The translations under genes were made by a program, and so were the position numbers. From NCBI RefSeq assembly GCF_002855795.1, contig NZ_NJPO01000034.1, positions 1 through 14,011 of the forward strand: DNA of 14,011 nt, given 5' to 3'. The notes beneath the pieces were generated by a model. The model was not told the DNA's origin. It did no database searches and saw nothing but the letters and a program-made list of their open reading frames with translations. This stretch comes from Candidatus Palibaumannia cicadellinicola. GTDB lineage: Bacteria > Pseudomonadota > Gammaproteobacteria > Enterobacterales > Enterobacteriaceae. The stretch's first letter is position 1; each line of letters starts with the position of its first letter. This document shows positions 8,073 to 14,011 of the stretch, one piece after another.

Positions 8073-8945
8073 TTATTGATCTTTTGATTGTGGCGGATGA
8101 CAGTGGGTTAATTTAGCAAGCAAGCTAGCTAGACGCCAGCGCATGTCGAGTCTACGTACAATCATATCAATAGCGCCTTTTTCCAGTAAAAATTCGCTGC
8201 GCTGAAAACCGGCAGGTAGTTTTTCACGTACTGTCTGTTCAATGACTCGCGGACCGGCAAAACCAATTAAAGCTTTTGGCTCAGCGATATTTAAATCCCC
8301 TAGCATAGCTAAGCTAGCGGAAACCCCACCCATAGTGGGGTCAGTGAGCACCGAGATATAAGGTAAACGCCGATCACGCAGCCTAGCGAGCGCAGCGCTC
8401 GTTTTCGCCATTTGCATCAGCGACATCAAGGCTTCCTGCATACGAGCACCCCCACTAGCTGAGAAGCACACTAACGGACATTTATCTGATAAAGCTTGTT
8501 CTACGGCACGTACAAAACGTGTACCTACCACAGAAGACATAGAGCCCCCAATAAAAGAAAATTCAAAGGAAGCAGCAACAATAGGCATATTATATAATGT
8601 ACCTTTCATAACTACGAGTGCGTCTTTCTCATTAGTTGCTTTTTGGGCAGCAATTAAGCGGTCTTTATATTTTTGAGAATCTTTAAATTTAAGGATATCT
8701 TTCGGCTCTAGTTCACTACCTAGCTCGTAGTGACTATTTTTATCTAAAAAAGCGTGCAGGCGCTCCCGCGCTGTTATACGCATATGATGGTCACACTTGA
8801 GACATACCTCCAAATTACGTTCTAATTCTGCACGGTATAATACTTGACTACAGCTATCACATTTGGTCCATATTCCTTCGGGGATATTTACTCTCCGTGT
8901 AGAAGTAATAGTACTTTTATTGAGAATACGTTCAATCCAGCTCAT
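8073..8945 (-). CDS. accD: Acetyl-CoA carboxylase carboxyltransferase subunit beta
   Basis: AccD pairs with AccA to form the carboxyltransferase that moves CO2 from biotin to acetyl-CoA, giving malonyl-CoA for fatty-acid synthesis. The product has 290 residues against 304 in E. coli. The N-terminal zinc ribbon shows Cys29, Cys32, Cys48 and Cys51 in a CXXC-X15-CXXC layout. The crotonase-fold core carries [19 protein letters not shown] (161-179) and [12 protein letters not shown] (200-211), whose glycine pairs form oxyanion holes in the family. [17 protein letters not shown] (228-244) is also intact. The missing residues are from the acidic, proline-rich C-terminal tail, which here is only [10 protein letters not shown]. 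An AGG sits nine bases before the ATG. truA ends only nine bases upstream; dedA, which lies between them in E. coli, is absent. Confidence 0.96.
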   Translation of the reverse strand: MSWIERILNKSTITSTRRVNIPEGIWTKCDSCSQVLYRAELERNLEVCLKCDHHMRITARERLHAFLDKNSHYELGSELEPKDILKFKDSQKYKDRLIAAQKATNEKDALVVMKGTLYNMPIVAASFEFSFIGGSMSSVVGTRFVRAVEQALSDKCPLVCFSASGGARMQEALMSLMQMAKTSAALARLRDRRLPYISVLTDPTMGGVSASLAMLGDLNIAEPKALIGFAGPRVIEQTVREKLPAGFQRSEFLLEKGAIDMIVRRLDMRWRLASLLAKLTHCHPPQSKDQ

Positions 8946-8954
8946 CGACCAAAC

Positions 8955-9782
8955 CTAGTTTTGATATGATACAAGACTATCATAATTGAGAACCACTTGT
9001 TCTAACGATAACGACGGTAGTCCAAAACGGGAAGGATAGTCTACACTGATCAAGTAAAGTCCTTTTGCACGGGCGGTAACACCGGCTAAGGAACGATTTT
9101 TAACAAATAACAGATCTGCAATCCAACTTTCAGGTTTTTTACCGCATCCTACTTCTAGTAAACTGCCTACAATATTACGAACCATATGATAAAGAAACGC
9201 ATTGGCTGTGATATCTACTAAAATATAAGGTCCCTTACGTTTTACTATCAACTGATGCAAATTACGCCAAGGAGTACGAGACTTACATTGCAGTGCACGG
9301 AACGAAGTAAAATCATGTTCTCCTAGCAAGCATTGGCCTGCGCGCTCCATTTTACTTGTATCTAGTGGTTGGTAATAATGCGTTAATCCGTTACCTAGTA
9401 TTACTGGGCGCAGCCGATGGTTATAAATTATATAGCGATACCGACGTGCGGTGGCACTAAAACGTGCATGAAAATCTGTTTTGACCGGCATGACCCAACG
9501 TACCGCAATACTAGTAGGTAAATGGGCATTAACTCCTAGCGTCCAAGCTGTATTAGTTCTATGTGCACAGGTTTCAAAATGAATAACTTGTCCGGTGGCA
9601 TGTACGCCGGTATCAGTACGACCTGCACAGTATACTGAAATAGGTTCATTAGCGACGAGCGATAGTGCTTGCTCTAAGCAGGCTTGCACGCTAGGTACAT
9701 TTGGCTGTCGCTGCCAGCCCGAATAGTGACTACCATCGTATGCTATGCCTAGTGCTAGTTTTATGCTACTCTTATTAGTCAC
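8955..9782 (-). CDS. truA: tRNA pseudouridine(38-40) synthase TruA
   Basis: TruA converts uridines 38, 39 and 40 in the anticodon arm of many tRNAs to pseudouridine. The product has 275 residues against 270 in E. coli. The catalytic aspartate is Asp57 in [10 protein letters not shown] (E. coli Asp60 in AGRTDAGVH). Other family stretches are [17 protein letters not shown] (10-26), [28 protein letters not shown], and [19 protein letters not shown]. The start is a GTG (codon 9780-9782) giving [12 protein letters not shown]. No upstream in-frame ATG is available and the Shine-Dalgarno is weak, so poor initiation is likely. In E. coli truA follows usg; here it follows pdxB after 77 AT-rich bases, and usg is missing. 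It may be co-transcribed with accD. Confidence 0.95.
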   Translation of the reverse strand: MTNKSSIKLALGIAYDGSHYSGWQRQPNVPSVQACLEQALSLVANEPISVYCAGRTDTGVHATGQVIHFETCAHRTNTAWTLGVNAHLPTSIAVRWVMPVKTDFHARFSATARRYRYIIYNHRLRPVILGNGLTHYYQPLDTSKMERAGQCLLGEHDFTSFRALQCKSRTPWRNLHQLIVKRKGPYILVDITANAFLYHMVRNIVGSLLEVGCGKKPESWIADLLFVKNRSLAGVTARAKGLYLISVDYPSRFGLPSLSLEQVVLNYDSLVSYQN

Positions 9783-9837
9783 TTTACTTTTTTGTTTCTA
9801 GTCTAATTTAAACATTAGGTACATATTTTGGTCTTTT

Positions 9838-9846
9838 TGTTATAAT
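9838..9846 (+). promoter_or_regulatory. Candidate extended -10 element, antisense to pdxB
   Basis: On the + strand the sequence TGTTATAAT is a full match to the extended -10 consensus (TG, one base, TATAAT). The hexamer 17 bases upstream (9818-9823, GGTACA) keeps only three of six -35 positions, which extended -10 promoters tolerate. It would start RNA near 9853 running into the 3' end of pdxB on the opposite strand. The surrounding gap is very AT-rich, so a chance match is quite possible. Confidence 0.2.
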
Positions 9847-9859
9847 ACTACTAATATAG

Positions 9860-10996
9860 TTAATTATTATTATAAATAGCATAAAAACCAAGCTTAGTAA
9901 GCTTATCTGCACTAACGCTATTATCAGTATCAACGTATAGTGATGACCACTCCCTACGGTCAAAATAACTTTTTCTTAGTTGGTCAAATCCCCTAGGTAA
10001 ACAGATAGTGCGGCGTAAAAGCATGTCATCATACCGCAAGTCGTATACTAAATGGGCTAATCTACGTAGTGCTTCTTCGTCAATCGCGCCACGCCAACGT
10101 ACTCGTTCTAACTTGGGCGCAGGCAAAAGATCCGATAGATCTATGCGTTCACCTGCACCTAGGAACGCACTATAGGCGTTATAAACCTGAATACTACCAC
10201 GTACCTTACCTTCCAAGCTATAGCCAGCGATATGCGCTGTACCTATATCTACGCGTGCTAATAGCGGTAAAAGAAGTTCTGGCTCAGACTCCCATACATC
10301 TAGCACAACAGTAAGTAACTTGCCCCCTTTTAAAGCTCGTAGCAGCGCGGCATTATCGACTACTGCACCCCGGCAGGTATTAATTAATATGCGTTTCGCG
10401 GAAGGTAGCGCTGAGAGCATCTCATCGTTTACGAGATGCCAGGTAGTATGCGGTCCATGGTAGGTTAGTGGAGTATGTAAGGTTAGTATGTCGGCTTCCG
10501 CAACTAGCTTTGCCATGGGTTTCCAGTCACCGATAGCTCCTGCTTCAGCCTGTGGTGGATCACATAATAAAGTTGGTACACCAAACGTATAAAGACGCTG
10601 GTGCAATAGGCTACCAACGTTACCTACACCAATGATGCCAACAATTTTGTCACGTAGGTCAAAACCGTCGCGCTGTGCTAACCATAATAAAGCTGAGAAA
10701 ACATATTCTACAACTGCAATAGCATTACAACCAGGAGCAGAGGAGAATCTAATACCTGCTTGCTCCAACCAGGTTTGATCAATATGATCAATACCTGCGG
10801 TAGCGGTACCAACGAATTGTACTAGACTACCATCTAATAGAGATTGATCAACGCGAGTAACCGAACGCACTATTAGCGCGTCGGCAGCTAAAATATTTTG
10901 TGCTGTGATCTGCCGTCCATTTACTACTTCCACTTCGCCCAGGCGGCTAAATAGCGCCTGAGCGTAGGGCATATTTTCATCAACTAATATTTTCAC
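9860..10996 (-). CDS. pdxB: Erythronate-4-phosphate dehydrogenase PdxB
   Basis: PdxB oxidises 4-phosphoerythronate to 2-oxo-3-hydroxy-4-phosphobutanoate in the erythrose-4-phosphate route to pyridoxal 5'-phosphate. With the GTG start at 10996 it has 378 residues, the same as E. coli, and begins [12 protein letters not shown]. The NAD-binding motif is GIIGVGNVG (120-128). The catalytic trio of this D-isomer 2-hydroxyacid dehydrogenase family is visible as Arg209 in NTCRGAVVD, Glu238 in DVWESEPE and His255 in GTAHIAGY. The C-terminal dimerisation domain includes [10 protein letters not shown] and [16 protein letters not shown] at 11014 would add six residues (MWRSHH), but the GGAG at 11004-11007 is placed for the GTG, so I chose the shorter form. 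fabB ends 91 bases upstream; the genes between them in E. coli are absent. Confidence 0.95.
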   Translation of the reverse strand: MKILVDENMPYAQALFSRLGEVEVVNGRQITAQNILAADALIVRSVTRVDQSLLDGSLVQFVGTATAGIDHIDQTWLEQAGIRFSSAPGCNAIAVVEYVFSALLWLAQRDGFDLRDKIVGIIGVGNVGSLLHQRLYTFGVPTLLCDPPQAEAGAIGDWKPMAKLVAEADILTLHTPLTYHGPHTTWHLVNDEMLSALPSAKRILINTCRGAVVDNAALLRALKGGKLLTVVLDVWESEPELLLPLLARVDIGTAHIAGYSLEGKVRGSIQVYNAYSAFLGAGERIDLSDLLPAPKLERVRWRGAIDEEALRRLAHLVYDLRYDDMLLRRTICLPRGFDQLRKSYFDRREWSSLYVDTDNSVSADKLTKLGFYAIYNNN

Positions 10997-11003
10997 ATGA
11001 TGA

Positions 11004-11007
11004 CTCC
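11004..11007 (-). promoter_or_regulatory. Shine-Dalgarno deciding the pdxB GTG start
   Basis: On the - strand GGAG ends seven bases before the GTG at 10996. If translation began at the TTG at 11014, this site would lie inside the coding region. The GTG also gives exactly the E. coli N-terminus, so this site supports the 378-residue protein. Confidence 0.65.
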
Positions 11008-11019
11008 GCCACAAGATTA

Positions 11020-11053
11020 TTATCTAGATTCACAGAGCAAAAAATAACCTCCT
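11020..11053 (-). promoter_or_regulatory. Orphan consensus Shine-Dalgarno with a six-codon frame in the pdxB leader
   Basis: On the - strand a perfect AGGAGG occupies 11048-11053, in the fabB-pdxB gap and about 50 bases before the pdxB start, too far to serve it. Seven bases downstream a TTG (11038-11040) opens a frame encoding M-L-C-E-S-R that stops with TAA at 11020-11022. A TCTAGA palindrome flanks the site on each side. This could be a leader peptide, a ribosome standby site, or a relic of a lost gene's start. A chance match is also possible. Confidence 0.22.
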
Positions 11054-11087
11054 CTAGACTGTTGATTTTGATTTGTTAGAACACTAC

Positions 11088-12305
11088 TTACTCATACGGA
11101 TATCTACGCATGACTAATGTAGCATTAGTTCCGCCAAAACCAAAACTATTGCTCATAACAGTAGTTAATTTACGCTGAATGGGTTTAGTTACTAGATTCA
11201 TACCCTCTGCCTTAGGATCGATGTGATCAATATTAATACTAGGGGCAATAAAATTGTTTTCCATCATTAGTAAAGTAAAAATGACTTCATGTACTCCTGC
11301 GGCACCCAAGGAATGTCCGGTCATGGCTTTAGTTGATGATAATGCTGGATGTTTCTTACCAAAAGTTTCATGAATAGCCCATAGTTCTTTTACATCGCCG
11401 ACTGGTGTTGAGGTACCATGCACATTAAGGTAATCAACTAATGTATCGACATTTTTTAGCGCCATTTGCATACAACGAATAGCACCATCACCAGATGGTA
11501 CTACCATGTCAACCCCATCTGATGTAGCACCATAACCAATGAGCTCACCATAAATATGAGCATCTCGCGCCAGTGCATGCTTTAACTCTTCTACTACAAC
11601 GATACCTCCACCTCCTGCAATAACAAAACCATCGCGATTGACATCATAGGTACGGGACGCTTTATCCGGAGTTGCATTATAACGGGTAGAGAGCGCCCCC
11701 ATGGCATCAAACTCGCAAGCCATCTCCCAGCATAACTCTTCACCCCCTCCGGCAAAAATTACATCCTGTTTATCTAACTGAATTAGTTCTAATGCGTTAC
11801 CAATGCAGTGTGCAGAAGTTGAACATGCAGAGCTAATAGAGTAGTTGACTCCCCTAATTTTAAATGGTGTGGCTAGGCATGCAGATACCCCGGATGCCAT
11901 AGCTTTCGTAACCATATAAGGACCTACACCCCGCAGTCCACGGGTACGCATAGCATTAGTGCCAGTAACCTGATTACGTGGTGAACCCCCACCTGAGCCA
12001 ACTATAATACCAGTGCGATCATTGGAAATCATTTTTTGTGTAAGTTCAGAATCAGCAATTGCCTGTTCCATGGATAAAAAAGCATAAATAGAAGCATCAC
12101 TCATAAAGCGTGCAATTTTACGATCAATAAGCCCAGTTATATCAGTTTTAACATTGCCCCAAACATGGCTACGCATACCAGAATCTTTAAATTCTTGGGA
12201 AAAGCTAATCCCGGAGCGACCTTGTTGCAAAGATGCTAGTACTTCGTATTGGTTGTTACCAATACTTGATAATATCCCTAGACCTGTAATTACCGCACGT
12301 TTCAT
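11088..12305 (-). CDS. fabB: 3-oxoacyl-ACP synthase I (beta-ketoacyl-ACP synthase I)
   Basis: FabB condenses malonyl-ACP with growing acyl-ACP in fatty-acid elongation and in E. coli is required for unsaturated fatty acids. The product has 405 residues against 406 in E. coli. The catalytic set is complete: nucleophile Cys161 in SSACSTSAH, His296 in [12 protein letters not shown], Lys326 in SSTKAMTGH and His331 in the same stretch; E. coli positions are two higher. The C-terminal [18 protein letters not shown] is intact. It opens [18 protein letters not shown] like the E. coli protein. AGAGGT stands six bases before the ATG. aroC lies upstream (46-base gap) and pdxB downstream. mnmC, its divergent neighbour in E. 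coli, is absent. I see no clear FadR or FabR site. FabB rather than FabF is supported by overall identity. Confidence 0.96.
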   Translation of the reverse strand: MKRAVITGLGILSSIGNNQYEVLASLQQGRSGISFSQEFKDSGMRSHVWGNVKTDITGLIDRKIARFMSDASIYAFLSMEQAIADSELTQKMISNDRTGIIVGSGGGSPRNQVTGTNAMRTRGLRGVGPYMVTKAMASGVSACLATPFKIRGVNYSISSACSTSAHCIGNALELIQLDKQDVIFAGGGEELCWEMACEFDAMGALSTRYNATPDKASRTYDVNRDGFVIAGGGGIVVVEELKHALARDAHIYGELIGYGATSDGVDMVVPSGDGAIRCMQMALKNVDTLVDYLNVHGTSTPVGDVKELWAIHETFGKKHPALSSTKAMTGHSLGAAGVHEVIFTLLMMENNFIAPSINIDHIDPKAEGMNLVTKPIQRKLTTVMSNSFGFGGTNATLVMRRYPYE

Positions 12306-12351
12306 GTAATACCTCTTGTAACATATTTAGGATTTCATTATGTACAGTAGT

Positions 12352-13443
12352 TTACTGAAGTAATTTTTGCTTTTTTAATCGAAAATCTCCGCACTGTGCG
12401 CGATAACGTAAAAAGTGATCCATAAGCACAATTGCTGTCATTGCTTCCGCGATAGGTACCGCGCGTATGCCGACACAGATATCGTGCCTTCCGTCAAGAA
12501 CTATTTCTACTACTTCACCTTGGCTGGTTACGGTACGGCAAGGTTTAATAATGCTAGAAGTGGGTTTAAGTGCGATATGAGCGATGACCGGCTGACCACT
12601 ACTAATACCGCCTAGAATACCGCCAGCATGGTTACTTTGAAATCCTTCAGAAGTCATTTCATCGCGATTTTCGTGCCCTAATTGATTAATTACCGCGAAG
12701 CCATCGCCTATTTCTACCCCTTTGACCGCATTTATACTCATTAATGCATGGGCTAAATCTGCATCAAGACGATCAAATACTGGTTCGCCTAAACCAGCAG
12801 GAATATTTTCCGTGACTATTGTCACTTTGGCACCAATAGAGTCACCACATTGTTTTAAATGATGCATCAGCGCGTGTATTGCTTCAATACGATCGATGTC
12901 AGGACAAAAAAAATGATTCTGCTCAACTTGGTCCCAATCTTTTAGTTCACATTTTATATGTCCTATCTGCGCTAGAAATCCCCGAACTTTAACTCCGTAC
13001 TGATACGCTAAGTATTTTTTAGCAATGGCTCCGGCTACAACGCGTATCACCGTTTCACGCGCAGATGATCTACCTCCTCCCCGATAATCCCGTAGGCCAT
13101 ATTTTTGCTGGTAGCTATAATCAGCATGTCCTGGCCGGTAAATATCACGAATACTATCGTAATCCTCTGAACGCTGATCTTCATTTTTAATCAGCAGGCC
13201 TATACTGGTACCGGTAGTCACTCCTTTGAACACACCGGATAGTATACGTACTTTATCTCGTTCACGCCGTGGCGTAACATAGCTGGATGTACCTGGGCAC
13301 CGTCTATCTAGATCATGCTGTAAATCATCTTCGCATAATATGATTCCGGGAGGAACGCCATCAATAATACCCCCTAATGCCCGACCATGAGATTCACCGA
13401 AAGTAGTTACGCGAAATAAATTTCCAATACTATTCCCTGCCAT
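12352..13443 (-). CDS. aroC: Chorismate synthase
   Basis: AroC makes chorismate from 5-enolpyruvylshikimate-3-phosphate (EPSP) with reduced FMN, the last shikimate-pathway step. The product has 363 residues against 361 in E. coli. Conserved landmarks are TTFGESHG (13-20), [66 protein letters not shown] and [13 protein letters not shown]. Three normally conserved positions have changed. The stretch that reads DRRRPGTSRY in E. coli is [10 protein letters not shown] (46-55), losing two arginines, and GRHDPCVG reads GRHDICVG. The reading frame is open throughout, with no frameshift, and contains a run of eight A on the + strand (12906-12913). The ATG at 13443 has GAG seven bases upstream. prmB ends 18 bases before it, the E. 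coli arrangement, so they are probably one transcript. Confidence 0.95.
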   Translation of the reverse strand: MAGNSIGNLFRVTTFGESHGRALGGIIDGVPPGIILCEDDLQHDLDRRCPGTSSYVTPRRERDKVRILSGVFKGVTTGTSIGLLIKNEDQRSEDYDSIRDIYRPGHADYSYQQKYGLRDYRGGGRSSARETVIRVVAGAIAKKYLAYQYGVKVRGFLAQIGHIKCELKDWDQVEQNHFFCPDIDRIEAIHALMHHLKQCGDSIGAKVTIVTENIPAGLGEPVFDRLDADLAHALMSINAVKGVEIGDGFAVINQLGHENRDEMTSEGFQSNHAGGILGGISSGQPVIAHIALKPTSSIIKPCRTVTSQGEVVEIVLDGRHDICVGIRAVPIAEAMTAIVLMDHFLRYRAQCGDFRLKKQKLLQ

Positions 13444-13461
13444 TGTTTATCTCGATACTAG

Positions 13462-14011
13462 TTAATTACGGTAAAGCATAAAGATATCTCTACACTCTAC
13501 GAGTTGCTGACGGGTTAACATGAAAATACCGTTACCTCCATTTAGTAATTCTAGCCAACGGAAGGGAATTTCTGGGTACTGCTTTATCAAAGGTATCATA
13601 CTATTACCTACTTCACAGATTAGTATTCCCTGTGTGCTAAGGTAGTCAGGGGCACAGGCCAGAATGCGGCGTACTAGTTTTAGTCCATCCTGTCCAGCAG
13701 CAAGACCGAGAATTGGCTCTGCATGAAACTCCAACGGTAGATTATTCATACTTTCCTTATCTACATAAGGAGGATTAGTAACTATTAAATCATAACATAG
13801 CGGAGACAATTCTCGAAATAAATCGGAGCGGATAGGATAAACACGATGCTTAACATCATGTTCCTGAATATTATATCTTGTGACAGTAAGCACATCGGCA
13901 GAAATATCTACGGCATCAACTTTGGCTTCTGGATAAAGGTAAGCACAAGCGATGGCGATGCAGCCACTACCAGTACACATATCAAGGATATGTGATGGTG
14001 GTTGAGGAAGT
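13462..14011 (-). CDS. prmB: Ribosomal protein uL3 glutamine methyltransferase PrmB, 5' end outside window
   Basis: PrmB methylates a glutamine of ribosomal protein uL3 (L3) using S-adenosylmethionine. Only the C-terminal part, about 183 residues, lies in the window. The frame stays open to the right edge, so the methionine codon at 13980 is internal and the true start lies beyond 14011. The visible SAM-binding motif is [15 protein letters not shown], followed by the acidic loop VDAVDIS and the catalytic NPPY in [13 protein letters not shown], typical of glutamine N5-methyltransferases. Later stretches, LICEVGNSM and NGGNGIFML, match E. coli PrmB rather than the release-factor enzyme PrmC. 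This also fits its place just upstream of aroC, as in E. coli. No broken frame is seen in the visible part. Confidence 0.93.
   Translation of the reverse strand, partial: LPQPPSHILDMCTGSGCIAIACAYLYPEAKVDAVDISADVLTVTRYNIQEHDVKHRVYPIRSDLFRELSPLCYDLIVTNPPYVDKESMNNLPLEFHAEPILGLAAGQDGLKLVRRILACAPDYLSTQGILICEVGNSMIPLIKQYPEIPFRWLELLNGGNGIFMLTRQQLVECRDIFMLYRN

Noticed and set aside
8323..8341. GC-rich hairpin, ACCCCAC / GTGGGGT with a five-base loop, inside accD
   Set aside because: The codons encode the conserved PTMGGV motif. A seven-base stem is expected a few times by chance in 14 kb, and no T-run follows.
10069..10314. Open frame of 81 codons on the + strand inside pdxB
   Set aside because: It is the complement of well-conserved pdxB codons, and its tyrosine- and histidine-rich content reflects the opposite strand.
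10420..10442. Hairpin GCATCTC / GAGATGC inside pdxB
   Set aside because: It is within coding sequence, has a nine-base loop and no associated signal; probably chance.
10997..11014. Six-residue N-terminal extension of PdxB from a TTG at 11014
   Set aside because: GGAG at 11004-11007 serves the GTG at 10996, which also gives the E. coli N-terminus and length.
12345..12357. Small hairpin CAGTA-GTT-TACTG at the fabB-aroC gap, overlapping the aroC stop
   Set aside because: The stem is only five base pairs and no T-run follows on the - strand, so it is not a convincing terminator.

Overview
The window looks like the chromosome of a genome-reduced gammaproteobacterium, most likely an insect nutritional endosymbiont. 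Every protein reads as a close homologue of an Escherichia coli protein (compared from memory). Composition is AT-rich, about 40% GC by eye. Coding density is very high, with no intergenic gap longer than about 100 bases, and several genes normally present in this neighbourhood in E. coli are cleanly absent. My best guess is a 'Candidatus Baumannia cicadellinicola'-like sharpshooter symbiont. That name is an inference, and another reduced Enterobacterales symbiont would look similar. There are no mobile elements, tRNAs, rRNAs or CRISPR arrays, and I see no convincing terminators.

Layout. Positions 1-3457 (+ strand) hold the end of the respiratory complex I operon: nuoL (3' part), nuoM and nuoN. 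Everything after that is on the - strand, so it reads right to left: prmB (5' end outside the window), aroC, fabB, pdxB, truA, accD, folC, dedD, cvpA, purF and ubiX. nuoN and ubiX converge with only 15 bases between their stops. The - strand genes keep E. coli relative order but have lost the intervening genes, such as dedA, usg and those between fabB and pdxB and between aroC and fabB. The nuo block is inverted relative to ubiX-purF compared with E. coli, so the nuoN/ubiX boundary is a rearrangement junction.

How the genes work together. The set is core and cofactor metabolism. AroC makes chorismate, the precursor of ubiquinone and of the p-aminobenzoate part of folate. UbiX makes the prenylated flavin needed for a ubiquinone decarboxylation, and ubiquinone is the electron acceptor of the Nuo complex. 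FolC makes dihydrofolate and folate polyglutamates, which support purine synthesis started by PurF. PdxB feeds pyridoxal phosphate synthesis. AccD and FabB belong to fatty-acid synthesis. TruA and PrmB modify tRNA and ribosomal protein uL3. CvpA and DedD are inner-membrane proteins, DedD being a division-site SPOR protein.

I did not find an undescribed multi-gene system. The points most worth a second look are: substitutions at conserved sites in AroC and UbiX while PurF and the Nuo proton-channel residues stay intact; a DedD that has lost most of its linker; a strong excess of the tetramer CTAG, which is normally depleted in enterobacteria; an orphan perfect Shine-Dalgarno with a six-codon frame before pdxB; and a possible antisense promoter at the 3' end of pdxB.
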